A stretch of DNA of 41,728 nucleotides from Acidimicrobiia bacterium (GTDB taxonomy: Bacteria; Actinomycetota; Acidimicrobiia; Spongiisociales; UBA5794). The stretch is taken from contig JAUXCV010000001.1 of assembly GCA_030618675.1 (NCBI GenBank), forward strand, positions 1 to 41,728. The letters run 5' to 3'. Shown in pieces: positions 22,158-31,285 of this stretch. Under the pieces are notes generated by a model that saw only the letters and a list, made by a program, of their open reading frames with translations, did no database searches and was not told where the DNA came from. Each line of letters opens with the position of its first letter. Positions within the stretch are counted from its first letter, which is position 1. A program made the translations under genes and the position numbers.

Positions 22158-23488
22158 CGGGCCCACTGAACTGGACGCTCGCCACGGTGGCCTCCGCAAC
22201 GGGGGGAGTGATCGATGGTGACCCGGCGATGCCGGTGCACTCGATCTCAACAGATTCTCGTGCCGTGGAACCGGGGTCGGTCTTCGTTGCGATCCGCGGG
22301 GAACAACACGATGGTCACGACTTCGCTGCCGACGCGGTCGACGTCGGCGCCGTCGCGGCTCTCGTCGAGCGGGGCAGCCACGGCGGCCTCGTTCCACGCA
22401 TCGAAGTCGAGGACACGACGACCGCATTGCGTGACCTGGCCGCACATCGCAGGTCCGAACTCCATATGCCCGTCGTGTCGGTGACCGGGTCGACCGGGAA
22501 GACGTCAACCAAGGATCTTCTCGCGGCGGCCATACCGGGATCATGGGCGTCCCCTCGCTCGTACAACAACGAGATCGGCGTCCCCCTCACCGTCCTTACA
22601 ACGCCGGATGACGCGACGGCATTGGTGATAGAGGTCGGATCCCGTGGACTCGGTCACATCAAGTGGCTGATGCCCGCCATCCGCCCATCGGTCGCCGTGA
22701 TCACGAATCTCGGCGTCGTCCACTTCGAAACGTTCGGCTCTCGCGACGCCGTCGCCGACGGCAAGTGGGAACTTGTCGAGGGCCTGTCCGAAGGCGCGAC
22801 GGCGGTTCTTCCCGACGACGAGCCCCGGCTCCAGCGCGAACACCCAGGGCCGACCGTCACCTTCGGAGAGAGTCCCACGGCGTTGGTTCGGATCTCGGGT
22901 CTCTCAATCGATGACGAAGGCCGCCCCTCGTTCGAGCTTCGATCGTGCGGCCGGGTTCTGTCGATCTCGCTGGCGATGGCCGGACCCCACAACGCACGCA
23001 ACGCTGCGGCGGCGTTGGCAGCCGCGACGGCCATCGGGATCGATCCGGAGGTCGCCGCGTCCGGGATGTCGACGGCCGTCGGCTCGCCGTGGCGGATGGA
23101 TGTCAGGACCGGGCGCTTCACCGTCGTCAACGACGCCTACAACGCGAATCCGACATCGATGGCGGCCGCACTTCGAACGGTTGCAGCGATGCCGGGAAGG
23201 ACCTACGCGATCCTCGGCGAAATGGCCGAACTGGGATCGATCACGATGGAAGAGCACGAGCGGGTCGGTCTCCTCGCGGCGGATCTCGGTTTCGAAGACG
23301 TCATCACGGTCGGACCGGACCACGGTCTGGCGATCGCGGCAGGCGGTCAGAACCTGCACGATGCGTCCGAGGCGTTCGATCGCCTCGTTGAGCAACTCCG
23401 TGATGGGGATGTCGTGCTGGTCAAGGCGTCTCGATCCGTGGGGCTCGAAGCCGTCGCCGAGAGATTGATCGAGGTTGCCGCGCCATGA
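22154..23488 (+). CDS. murF: UDP-MurNAc-tripeptide:D-Ala-D-Ala ligase
   Basis: MurF adds the D-Ala-D-Ala dipeptide to complete the UDP-MurNAc-pentapeptide in the cytoplasm. The 444-residue protein shows the ATP loop SVTGSTGKTSTKDLLA, the RSYNNEIGVPLT segment, EVGSRGLGHI and the C-terminal VNDAYNANPTSMAAAL typical of MurF. Dipeptide for this step must come from a Ddl enzyme encoded elsewhere, as no ddl is present in the window. The start overlaps the murE stop by 4 bases (ATGA), as does its own end with mraY. Confidence 0.95.
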   Translation: MTGPLNWTLATVASATGGVIDGDPAMPVHSISTDSRAVEPGSVFVAIRGEQHDGHDFAADAVDVGAVAALVERGSHGGLVPRIEVEDTTTALRDLAAHRRSELHMPVVSVTGSTGKTSTKDLLAAAIPGSWASPRSYNNEIGVPLTVLTTPDDATALVIEVGSRGLGHIKWLMPAIRPSVAVITNLGVVHFETFGSRDAVADGKWELVEGLSEGATAVLPDDEPRLQREHPGPTVTFGESPTALVRISGLSIDDEGRPSFELRSCGRVLSISLAMAGPHNARNAAAALAAATAIGIDPEVAASGMSTAVGSPWRMDVRTGRFTVVNDAYNANPTSMAAALRTVAAMPGRTYAILGEMAELGSITMEEHERVGLLAADLGFEDVITVGPDHGLAIAAGGQNLHDASEAFDRLVEQLRDGDVVLVKASRSVGLEAVAERLIEVAAP

Positions 23489-24549
23489 TCCAGCTACTCA
23501 TCGCATCGGCCGTCGCATTCGCGTTCACGATCTTCGTAACGCCTGTGGCGATCCGGATCCTCCGTCGCCGCAGCATCGGGCAGTTCATCCAGGAGGATGT
23601 GCAAGGCCACATGCACAAGAGGGGGACACCGACGATGGGCGGCGTGGTCCTGATCCTCGGCACCATCCTCGGCTACTTCGTGTCGCATCTCAGCTTCTTC
23701 ACCGTCGGGAAGGGCCTGGACTTCAGCATGAGCGTATTCGCTCCGGAAGGTCTCCTCGCCTTGTTCGCTCTCATCGGTATGGGCATGATCGGGTTCCTCG
23801 ACGACTTCACGAAGTACGCGAGGAAACACAACCAGGGTCTCTCGAAGCGGTGGAAGTTCCTCGGACAACTCGGTGTGGCCGCCGTCTTCGCCTGGTGGTC
23901 GGTGCATATCGGTGTTTCGACGGAGCTCTCGTTCGTCCGACCGCTCGGCATCGACCTCGGGCCGATCCTGTACTTCGTCCTCGTCCTGTTCATGCTCACA
24001 GCCGCTGCGAACGCCGTGAACCTGACCGACGGGCTCGATGGTCTGGTGGCCGGATCGATCTCGCTCGTAGCGGGCGCCTACGTCCTGATCGCCTTCTGGC
24101 AGTGGAGGAACATCGGAGAGTACTTCGTCGATCTCAACGGAGCCCTCGACCTGGCGACCTTCGCCGCAGCCGTCGTAGGTGCTGCCCTCGGGTTCCTCTG
24201 GTGGAACGCCGCTCCGGCGAAGATCTTCATGGGCGACACCGGCTCGCAGGCCCTGGGAGGGGCGCTCGCCGCTCTCGCCCTCCTCACCAATACGCAGTTC
24301 CTCCTCGTCCTTCTCGGCGGTCTCTACGTCGTGGAGACGCTCTCGGTCATCGGGCAGGTCTTCGCCTTTCGCGTGTTCGGTCGACGCATCCTGCGCATGG
24401 CGCCGATCCACCACCACTTCGAACTCAAGGGCTGGCCCGAAACGACGGTGATCATTCGATTCTGGATCCTCGCGGGGATCGCGGTCGCCCTCGGCGTCGG
24501 CGTGTTCTACGCGGACTTCGTGACGATCACCAAGGTTGGCTCACCATGA
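23485..24549 (+). CDS. mraY: Phospho-N-acetylmuramoyl-pentapeptide transferase
   Basis: MraY moves phospho-MurNAc-pentapeptide from UDP to undecaprenyl phosphate, making lipid I at the inner face of the membrane. The 354-residue protein is strongly hydrophobic with about ten membrane segments. Signature motifs are HMHKRGTPTMGG near residue 50, FLDDFTKY, AVNLTDGLDGLVAG, FMGDTGSQALGG and APIHHHFELKGWPET, which include the catalytic aspartates. Length is normal. It is coupled by 4-base overlaps on both sides. Confidence 0.97.
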   Translation: MIQLLIASAVAFAFTIFVTPVAIRILRRRSIGQFIQEDVQGHMHKRGTPTMGGVVLILGTILGYFVSHLSFFTVGKGLDFSMSVFAPEGLLALFALIGMGMIGFLDDFTKYARKHNQGLSKRWKFLGQLGVAAVFAWWSVHIGVSTELSFVRPLGIDLGPILYFVLVLFMLTAAANAVNLTDGLDGLVAGSISLVAGAYVLIAFWQWRNIGEYFVDLNGALDLATFAAAVVGAALGFLWWNAAPAKIFMGDTGSQALGGALAALALLTNTQFLLVLLGGLYVVETLSVIGQVFAFRVFGRRILRMAPIHHHFELKGWPETTVIIRFWILAGIAVALGVGVFYADFVTITKVGSP

Positions 24550-25826
24550 GGACGCTGATTCTCGGCGCGGCGGTGAGCGGTGGCGCCGCCGCCCAACTGG
24601 CTGCCGGTCTTCATCACGAGGTGTCGGTCTACGATCGTTCGTCGGAGTCCACGATCCCGTTGCGCGAGAAGGGCTATGCCGTACACACCGGAGCATGGGC
24701 GGACCGCCTGCTCGTTGGCATCGATCTCGTTGTCGCATCACCGGGCTTTCCAGAGCACGCTGAGCCCATCCAGCGTGCCCTCGACCTCGGAATCGAGATC
24801 ATCAGCGAACTCGAGTTCGGCTCACAGCACCTCACGGTTCCTTACGTCGCTGTGACGGGTACGAACGGGAAGACGACCGTCACGAACACCATCACCGACA
24901 TGCTCAACGAGAGCAGCATTTCGGCTGTGTCCGCCGGGAACATCGGAACGCCCGTGTCCGGCCTCGGAGATGCGGCGGCTGAGGTCGTGGTTCTCGAAGC
25001 ATCGAGCTTCCAGCTTCGATTCATCGACCGGTTCCACCCGGTCGCTGCCGGTATCGTCAACATCGCCGCCGATCATCTCGACTGGCACGGCTCGGTCGCG
25101 GCGTACGGCGCTGCTAAGGCCAGGATCTTCGAGAACATGACGCCGAACGACGTCGTCGTGTACGGCGCCGATGATCCGGGCGCGGTCGAGGTCGTCGCGT
25201 CGGCTGAGTGCCGAACGATCGGCGTGAGCGGCAGCGCTGTCTCTGAAGACGGGGTCGGTCCGATCGGCGGTGCCCTGCAGATAGATGGGAAACGGTTCGC
25301 TATCCCGACGACCGACCCGTCATGGCTGACGGATCTCGGTATCGCAGCGGTGATGGCGTCTTCGGTCGGCGCCACCGACACCGGCATCGGAACGGTGCTC
25401 GCCGGATTCACCCCCGGTCCGCACCGTCGCCGAACAGTGGGAACCTGTGACGGCATCACCTGGATCGACGACTCGAAGGCGACGAATCCGCACGCGGCTC
25501 GTGCCGCAGCCGAGGCATACCCGAGCGTGGTGCTCCTCGCCGGTGGCCGCAACAAGGACCTCGATCTCTCAACGATCGCTCCCGCATCGGTTCATCATGT
25601 TGTCGCATTCGGAGAAGCGGCGCCATCCATCGCCTCAAGCATCGGGGCACCGGTGACCGTTGTGGAGGACCTCGCGGCAGGCGTCGACGCGGCGGGCCGG
25701 ATAGCGGAGGCCGGAGACACGGTCCTGCTTGCTCCCGGCTGTGCGAGTTTCGACCAGTTCGATTCCTACGCAAGCCGCGGAGACCACTTCGCGGAACTCG
25801 TCGCGGCCCTGGAGGCGGCGAAATGA
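24546..25826 (+). CDS. murD: UDP-MurNAc-L-alanine:D-glutamate ligase
   Basis: MurD adds D-glutamate to UDP-MurNAc-L-alanine. In the 426-residue product I see an N-terminal Rossmann-like domain (TLILGAAVSGGAAAQ), the ATP loop VAVTGTNGKTTVTNTI, EASSFQLRFIDRF, the ADHLDWHGS segment and DDSKATNPHAA, all MurD features. The frame remains open far upstream but that part is the shadow of mraY. The ATG at 24546 overlaps the mraY stop by 4 bases and gives the normal length. Confidence 0.95.
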   Translation: MRTLILGAAVSGGAAAQLAAGLHHEVSVYDRSSESTIPLREKGYAVHTGAWADRLLVGIDLVVASPGFPEHAEPIQRALDLGIEIISELEFGSQHLTVPYVAVTGTNGKTTVTNTITDMLNESSISAVSAGNIGTPVSGLGDAAAEVVVLEASSFQLRFIDRFHPVAAGIVNIAADHLDWHGSVAAYGAAKARIFENMTPNDVVVYGADDPGAVEVVASAECRTIGVSGSAVSEDGVGPIGGALQIDGKRFAIPTTDPSWLTDLGIAAVMASSVGATDTGIGTVLAGFTPGPHRRRTVGTCDGITWIDDSKATNPHAARAAAEAYPSVVLLAGGRNKDLDLSTIAPASVHHVVAFGEAAPSIASSIGAPVTVVEDLAAGVDAAGRIAEAGDTVLLAPGCASFDQFDSYASRGDHFAELVAALEAAK

Positions 25827-27082
25827 CCGGAAGAACGACCCTTTTCGACCATGCTACGCGCATGATCGAACCCGCCCCGGATCCCGTGATCGTGGAGGAG
25901 GCCGAAGAGCGATCGTCGGTCCGGGAGGAGATCCGTGACCGTCGGGCGGCACGCTCTCTCCATCTGCGCGACCGTCGTACGGTGTTCCTGGTCGTTCCCG
26001 TGATCATGCTGCTCATCGTCGGTCTCGGGGCGATGCTGTCCGCATCGTCCGTCGTCTCCATCCGGGAGACCAGTTCGATCAGCCAAACCGGTGACCATCT
26101 GTTCTACATGAAGCGTCAGATCGTCTGGGTTGGGTTGGGACTCGCTTCCCTCGTTGTGTTCGCCAGGATCCCGTATCGCGTGTACCGGCGATTCGCCGTC
26201 CCTATCTTTCTCGTCGCGATCGCCGGCCTCGTAGCCACGCTGGTGATGGGTGACGTCCGTGGCGGTGCCAGACGGTGGATCGAACTGGGGCCGGTGACGA
26301 TCCAGGCCTCGGAGTTCGCCAAACTCGCGACGGTGTTCCTCCTTGCTGCGGTCCTTGCCAAGAAGGACCAACTGCTCCGGCAACTGCCCCACTTCCTGCT
26401 GCCCGTACTCCTGATCCTGGGCGCTGTGTCGGGGTTGCTGCTTCTGCAACCCGACTTCGGCACGACGCTTCTGATCGGCGGCTCGGCGTTCGCGATGCTC
26501 ATTGCGTCTGCCGCTCCGCTCGGCTTCATCGTGGGACTCGGCGGGATCGGTGGGATCCTTGCGGTCACCGGAGCCTTCGCCATGGACTATCGGAGGGATC
26601 GGATCACGGGTTTCCTCGATCCCTTCGCCGATCCGCTCGGCACCGGCCACCAGGCCGTCCAGAGCCTGGTGGCGCTCGGGTCGGGAGGATGGCTCGGGGT
26701 CGGTCTCGGTGCGAGTCGTGCCCGATGGTCGTTCTTGCCGAACGCGCACACGGATTTCATCTTCGCGATCATCGGCGAGGAGACGGGCTTCGTCGGCGCG
26801 TCGCTCGTCATCGTGCTCTTCGCCGTGTTCGCCGCAGTGGGCATCAGGATCGCACTGACGGCACCCGACGCATTCGGCCGGCTCGTGGCCGTCGGGATCA
26901 TCGCATGGCTGACGATCCAGGCATTGGTCAACGTGGGTGGCGTTGTCGCCGTGCTCCCGATCACCGGCGTCCCGCTTCCGTTCGTCTCGTCGGGCGGCAA
27001 CGCGATGATCGTGAACCTCGCTGCGGTCGGGATCCTGGTGAGCATCTCACGCACGAGGGCCGTTGAGTCGGCCACGTCATGA
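25823..27082 (+). CDS. ftsW: Septal peptidoglycan glycosyltransferase FtsW (SEDS family)
   Basis: FtsW polymerises lipid II into glycan strands at the septum together with FtsI. The 419-residue protein has a charged cytoplasmic N-terminus of about 50 residues and then about ten membrane segments. Family motifs are GGARRWIELGPVTIQASEFAKLA, LQPDFGTTLLIG, the extracellular loop NAHTDFIFAIIGEETGF, and GVPLPFVSSGGNAMIVN near the C-terminus. The position between murD and murG is the standard one and argues for FtsW rather than RodA. ATGA overlaps on both sides. Confidence 0.95.
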   Translation: MTGRTTLFDHATRMIEPAPDPVIVEEAEERSSVREEIRDRRAARSLHLRDRRTVFLVVPVIMLLIVGLGAMLSASSVVSIRETSSISQTGDHLFYMKRQIVWVGLGLASLVVFARIPYRVYRRFAVPIFLVAIAGLVATLVMGDVRGGARRWIELGPVTIQASEFAKLATVFLLAAVLAKKDQLLRQLPHFLLPVLLILGAVSGLLLLQPDFGTTLLIGGSAFAMLIASAAPLGFIVGLGGIGGILAVTGAFAMDYRRDRITGFLDPFADPLGTGHQAVQSLVALGSGGWLGVGLGASRARWSFLPNAHTDFIFAIIGEETGFVGASLVIVLFAVFAAVGIRIALTAPDAFGRLVAVGIIAWLTIQALVNVGGVVAVLPITGVPLPFVSSGGNAMIVNLAAVGILVSISRTRAVESATS

Positions 27083-28158
27083 CCTTCGCCTTCGCTGCAG
27101 CCGGTACGGGCGGTCACATCTACCCGGCATTGGCCGTTGCCCGGGTGCTGGTCTCTTCGGGGATCCCGCCCTCCGACATCGTGTTCTTCGGTGGAGATCG
27201 ACTCGAAACCCGGATCGTGCCGGAGGCCGGATTCGAACTCGTCCAACTCGAAGTGAGAGGCCTCAAGCGATCGCTGACGGCCGACAATCTCATGCTGCCC
27301 GTGATGGTCCGTCGAGCTACGACCGCCGTGGCGGATGTCCTGGGAGAGCGAGAGTCGGGCGTTCTCACCGTGTTCGGTGGATACGTGAGTGTTCCCGCTG
27401 CGCTGGGGGCACGCAAGGTGGGCATGCCGTACGTGATCCACGAACAGAACGCCGTGCCGGGTCTCGCCAATCGATACGTCGCCCGGGGAGCGACGAGAAC
27501 GCTCGCGGCGTTCGCACCCGCACTCGACCGGCTCAAGGGCGCCGAGATCGTCGGGAATCCGCTCGGTGTCGCATTCGAGAACTACGAGAGGGATGAGATC
27601 AGAGCCGAGGCGTTCCGACGCTACGGACTCGCACCCGATCTGCCGGTGGTCGGCGTCTCCGGGGGTAGCCAGGGTGCCAGGGCTCTCAACGAATCGGCCG
27701 CCGAACTCGCTGCCGCTTTCGGTGAGACGGTATCGGTGCTGCACGTCACCGGACCCGATCACCACGATGCCGTCGCAGAGCAGGCCCGCTCCACGTCGAA
27801 CTGGGTCACGGTCCCGTTCGAATCCGACATGCAGTTCTTCTTCGCGGCGTCGGACGTCGTTCTGTCCAGAGCCGGGGCGATGACGGTGAGCGAACTGGCG
27901 GTCACATCAACTCCTTCGGTCGTTGTGCCGCTCCCGGCCGGGAAGGGCTACCAGGCTCTGAACGCACGAGACCTCGAGCGAGCAGGAGGATCGCTGGTCG
28001 TCGATCAGGAGCGGATCGCCGAGGTCCCCGCGTTGTTGGTGAGCCTCGCCACCGATGTCGAACGTCTTACCGCCATGCGAATCGGAGCGCGTTCGGTCGC
28101 GAAACCGGATGCTGCCCGCCACGTTGCTGCCATTCTCGAGGAGGTCACCCGTGTTTGA
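27079..28158 (+). CDS. murG: UDP-GlcNAc:lipid I N-acetylglucosaminyltransferase
   Basis: MurG adds GlcNAc to lipid I to form lipid II at the inner membrane face. The 359-residue GT-B enzyme shows the N-terminal glycine loop AAGTGGHIYPALAVA, HEQNAVPGLANR, the second glycine motif GVSGGSQGARALNE and the donor-binding SRAGAMTVSELA region followed by VPLPAGKGYQALNA. The start codon overlaps the ftsW stop by 4 bases, and the 3' end overlaps murC by 8 bases. Confidence 0.96.
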   Translation: MTFAFAAAGTGGHIYPALAVARVLVSSGIPPSDIVFFGGDRLETRIVPEAGFELVQLEVRGLKRSLTADNLMLPVMVRRATTAVADVLGERESGVLTVFGGYVSVPAALGARKVGMPYVIHEQNAVPGLANRYVARGATRTLAAFAPALDRLKGAEIVGNPLGVAFENYERDEIRAEAFRRYGLAPDLPVVGVSGGSQGARALNESAAELAAAFGETVSVLHVTGPDHHDAVAEQARSTSNWVTVPFESDMQFFFAASDVVLSRAGAMTVSELAVTSTPSVVVPLPAGKGYQALNARDLERAGGSLVVDQERIAEVPALLVSLATDVERLTAMRIGARSVAKPDAARHVAAILEEVTRV

Positions 28159-29527
28159 TCTGCCGACCGTCGATCTCGACGAGATCGAGTCCGTCCACAT
28201 GATCGGTGTCGGTGGTGCCGGGATGTCCGGTCTCGCCAAACTGCTGGCTCAGCGGGGCATTCGCGTGACGGGTTCCGACCTCAAGCCATCCGCTGTGGTG
28301 GACTCGCTCTCCGGGGTCGGCGTTGAGACCTGGATCGGTCATCGGCCGGATCAGATCACCGGTGCCGATGTCGTGGTTGCATCGTCGGCGGTTCCCGAGC
28401 ACGACCCGGAACTCAGCGCGGCCCGAAAAGCCGGGATGCTGACGGCACGAAGGCCGGCGCTTCTTCGGGGGATCACCATGGCGTTCCCGACCGTCGGATT
28501 CTCGGGCACACACGGAAAGACGTCCAGCACAGCGATGGCGGTCGCCGCCCTGCGTGCGTGCGACCAGGATCCTTCGTTCATCGTGGGTGGCGAGATCTCC
28601 GACCTGAACACCGGGGCCCATCTCGGAAGCAGCGATCTGCTGCTGCTCGAAGCCGACGAGGCATTCGGCACGTTTCGGCATCTACAACTCGTCGGTCTTG
28701 GTGTGACCAACATCGAGGCCGATCACCTGGATTACTACCGAACCGTCACTGCGCTCGAGGAGGCGTTCGCCTTGGTCGCGAGCCGCACCGACGGCCCGGT
28801 CGTCGGCTGCATCGACGATCCGGGCGTTCGTCGGTTGGCCGAGCGATCGAGCGTGATCGGCTACGGGACGAGCGAGGATGCCGCATGGAGGATCGAAGAC
28901 GTGACGCTCACTGCATCGCCATCCTTTTCGCTCACCGGGCGGGGGGCGACGAGGCGGATCCGGCTCCAGCAGCCCGGCATGCATGTTGTCAACAACGCCG
29001 CCGGCGTGCTGGCACTCTTCGGAGAACTCGGCTTCGACCTCGACTGTGCGGTCGAAGGTCTCGAGAAGTCCACCGGTGTCCGCCGACGATTCGAAGTCAA
29101 GGCGAAGATCTGCGACATCACGATCATCGACGATTACGCCCACCATCCAACGGAAGTCGCTTCCACGATCAGCGCTGCTCGAACGATGACGCGCGGTCGC
29201 CTCTGGGTCGTTTTCCAACCGCACCGCTACACCCGCACCGCGGCGCTCGCCCCATCGTTCGGTACACCCCTCGCCGGAGCGGATCGGATCATCGTCACGA
29301 ACGTCTACAGCGCGGGCGAGCGCCCGCAACCCGGTATCACGGGTCGGCTCGTCGACGAAGCCGTGAGAGCGAGTGGCGGTGATGTCACGTACGTCGAACG
29401 CCTCGCGGACCTGCCGGAGCTACTCGCGGGAGAACTCGAACCCGGCGACACCCTGGTGTTGATGGGAGCGGGGGACATCGCAACGATGTGGGACCAGATC
29501 GCCGACCGAATCGGGGAGGGTTCGTGA
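28151..29527 (+). CDS. murC: UDP-N-acetylmuramate:L-alanine ligase
   Basis: MurC adds the first amino acid to UDP-MurNAc. The 458-residue protein has the N-terminal nucleotide motif HMIGVGGAGMSGLAKLL, the ATP loop GFSGTHGKTSSTAMA, EADEAFGTF, NIEADHLDYY and IDDYAHHPTEVASTI. I chose the GTG at 28151, which overlaps the murG stop by 8 bases and has GAGGAGG 6 bases upstream. An upstream ATG in the same frame lies deep inside murG and adds no similarity. Confidence 0.95.
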   Translation: MFDLPTVDLDEIESVHMIGVGGAGMSGLAKLLAQRGIRVTGSDLKPSAVVDSLSGVGVETWIGHRPDQITGADVVVASSAVPEHDPELSAARKAGMLTARRPALLRGITMAFPTVGFSGTHGKTSSTAMAVAALRACDQDPSFIVGGEISDLNTGAHLGSSDLLLLEADEAFGTFRHLQLVGLGVTNIEADHLDYYRTVTALEEAFALVASRTDGPVVGCIDDPGVRRLAERSSVIGYGTSEDAAWRIEDVTLTASPSFSLTGRGATRRIRLQQPGMHVVNNAAGVLALFGELGFDLDCAVEGLEKSTGVRRRFEVKAKICDITIIDDYAHHPTEVASTISAARTMTRGRLWVVFQPHRYTRTAALAPSFGTPLAGADRIIVTNVYSAGERPQPGITGRLVDEAVRASGGDVTYVERLADLPELLAGELEPGDTLVLMGAGDIATMWDQIADRIGEGS

Positions 29528-30456
29528 ACGATCGATTGATGTCGACGCCGGGTGTGAGCGCGGGGGTGACCATTGCGCCGATGACCACCTACAAGCTCGG
29601 CGGCGCGGCCGATTGGTTCACCGAGATCGAAGATGAGCAGCATCTCGTCGACGTTCTTGCCGCCGCTGCCCATGAAGTGGACGTGCTGGTCCTCGGGCGC
29701 GGGAGCAATCTCCTGGTTGCCGATGCCGGATACCGAGGACTGGTGATCCGGCTCTCCGGTGAGTTCCTGAAGATCGTCGTCGAGTCGGGCGGCGTCGTTC
29801 GCGCCGGTGGAGCGGCTCCGTTGCCGCGGGTCGCCCGGGCGGGAGCCGAAGCCGGCCGTTGCGGACTCGAGTTCTACGCCGGGATCCCCGGCACGGTCGG
29901 GGGTGCGGTGAAGATGAACGCGGGTGGGCACGGGAGTGACACTGCAGCTTGTCTTCTCAGCGCACGGATCATCGATCGGTTCACCGGCGACCGAAGCGAT
30001 CGAACCGCTGCCGACCTGAGCTTCGGCTATCGGCATTCGAACATCGAACCGGGCGACATCGTCGTCGCCGCCCGGTTCTCGACGGAGCCGTGCAAGCCCG
30101 ACGTCGCCGAGGCCCGGATTCGCGAGATCACGCGGTGGAGGAAGGAGCACCAACCCGGCGGGACCTTCAACGCCGGCTCGGTCTTCAAGAACCCGCCCGA
30201 TGACGCGGCCGGACGTCTGATCGACGCGGTCGGACTCAAGGGATACCGACGAGGCGGTGTGGCTGTGTCGGAAATGCACGCCAATTTCCTCGTGGCCGAC
30301 GAACATGCCACCGCACAGGACGTGTGGGATCTTGTTTGGGCCGTGCGGCGACGTGTGGGCGAAGTCACAGGAGTCTGGCTCGTACCCGAGATCCAGTTCG
30401 CCGGCGCTTTCGACAGGACCGGTGATGAAGCGATGGGAACGGATACGGTCGGATGA
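29524..30456 (+). CDS. murB: UDP-N-acetylenolpyruvoylglucosamine reductase
   Basis: MurB is the FAD enzyme that reduces UDP-GlcNAc-enolpyruvate to UDP-MurNAc with NADPH. In the 310-residue protein I see TTYKLGGAADWF, LGRGSNLLVAD, the FAD-binding GIPGTVGGAVKMNAG, and GSVFKNP with the catalytic serine. The C-terminal segment EVTGVWLVPEIQFAG carries the catalytic glutamate. MurA, its partner, is not in this window. The GTG start overlaps murC by 4 bases (GTGA) and follows GGGGAGGG. Confidence 0.95.
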   Translation: MNDRLMSTPGVSAGVTIAPMTTYKLGGAADWFTEIEDEQHLVDVLAAAAHEVDVLVLGRGSNLLVADAGYRGLVIRLSGEFLKIVVESGGVVRAGGAAPLPRVARAGAEAGRCGLEFYAGIPGTVGGAVKMNAGGHGSDTAACLLSARIIDRFTGDRSDRTAADLSFGYRHSNIEPGDIVVAARFSTEPCKPDVAEARIREITRWRKEHQPGGTFNAGSVFKNPPDDAAGRLIDAVGLKGYRRGGVAVSEMHANFLVADEHATAQDVWDLVWAVRRRVGEVTGVWLVPEIQFAGAFDRTGDEAMGTDTVG

Positions 30457-31253
30457 ACACGATGGACCACCGGATCGCCGAGCGGCGACAGCAGGTGACG
30501 GAAGATCGAGCCCGTGGGCGGCTCAGGTGGCTGATCTGGATCGTACTGGCCGTGGTCGCGGTGGCGTTGACGGTATGGCTCGTCAATTCGCCGCTGCTCT
30601 CGATCCGATCCGTAACGGTCACAGGAACGCAGCGCACAGATCCGGCTGCGATCGCGGCCGACCTCGCCATCGGACCGGGAACTCCGACGATGTCGGTGAA
30701 CGCCGGCGCGTTGGAGGCCGCACTGCTCGAGAACCCGTGGATCGCAGAAGCCGACGTGATCGTCTCATGGCCCGGCAGTATGGAGATCCACGTCGTGGAG
30801 CGGGTACCCGTTGCCTCGATCACCATCGACGACGTCGTATTCCATACCGCGGCGGACGGCGTCCTGGTCGAGCGAACGAGCGGTGGAGCGATTCCGCCGC
30901 TGATCGTCACCGATCGCTCGGCGGCGACGCATGTCGGAGATCAGATCACAGACGGCTCGACGCTGGGGGCGATCGAGTTCCTGGTCGCACTTCCGCCGGC
31001 GCTGCGGCGATCGGCCGAGGTCACCGTCACCGGGACCACGGTCGCTGCGAACGTCGGCGGATTCATCATCCTATTGGGACGACCCGCCGACATGGCGGCG
31101 AAGGCGGCTGCCGTCGAGGCCCTCCTCGCCACCGGAATCGAGCCCGGGAGCAGGGTCGACGTGACCGCTCCGCTGCGTCCCGCGGTCGCTCCACCTCAAT
31201 CTCAACTGGAAGGTGAGACGAAGACAGTAGAAGAGTCTCAACCTTCGGACTAA
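30453..31253 (+). CDS. ftsQ: Cell division protein FtsQ
   Basis: FtsQ links the Z ring to septal wall synthesis through the FtsQLB complex. The 266-residue protein has a basic cytoplasmic N-terminus, one membrane segment (LIWIVLAVVAVALTVWLV), then a POTRA domain (LLSIRSVTVTGTQRTDP, NPWIAEADVIVSWPGSMEIHVVERVPVA) and the beta domain. Sequence and topology are typical of actinobacterial FtsQ. The start overlaps murB by 4 bases. The last 15 codons form one arm of a hairpin that precedes ftsZ. Confidence 0.92.
   Translation: MNTMDHRIAERRQQVTEDRARGRLRWLIWIVLAVVAVALTVWLVNSPLLSIRSVTVTGTQRTDPAAIAADLAIGPGTPTMSVNAGALEAALLENPWIAEADVIVSWPGSMEIHVVERVPVASITIDDVVFHTAADGVLVERTSGGAIPPLIVTDRSAATHVGDQITDGSTLGAIEFLVALPPALRRSAEVTVTGTTVAANVGGFIILLGRPADMAAKAAAVEALLATGIEPGSRVDVTAPLRPAVAPPQSQLEGETKTVEESQPSD
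31209..31246 (+). promoter_or_regulatory. Hairpin at the ftsQ-ftsZ junction
   Basis: GAAGGTGAGAC (31209-31219) pairs with GTCTCAACCTTC (31235-31246) as an 11-bp stem with one bulged base and a 15-base loop. No T run follows, so a simple terminator is unlikely. AACCTT is repeated 12 bases apart (31240 and 31252), and TAACCT at 31251-31256 could serve as a -10 for an ftsZ promoter. Confidence 0.5.
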
Positions 31254-31285
31254 CCTTGTTCCACCTGCGCGGGAGGCCCAGCACT

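Noticed and set aside
20793..22544. 583-codon minus-strand frame opposite murE and murF
   Set aside because: Shadow of well-supported Mur ligases; Arg/His-rich with no domain.
23475..24545. Upstream extension of the murD frame through mraY
   Set aside because: The extension is the out-of-frame shadow of mraY. MurD similarity begins at the ATG at 24546.
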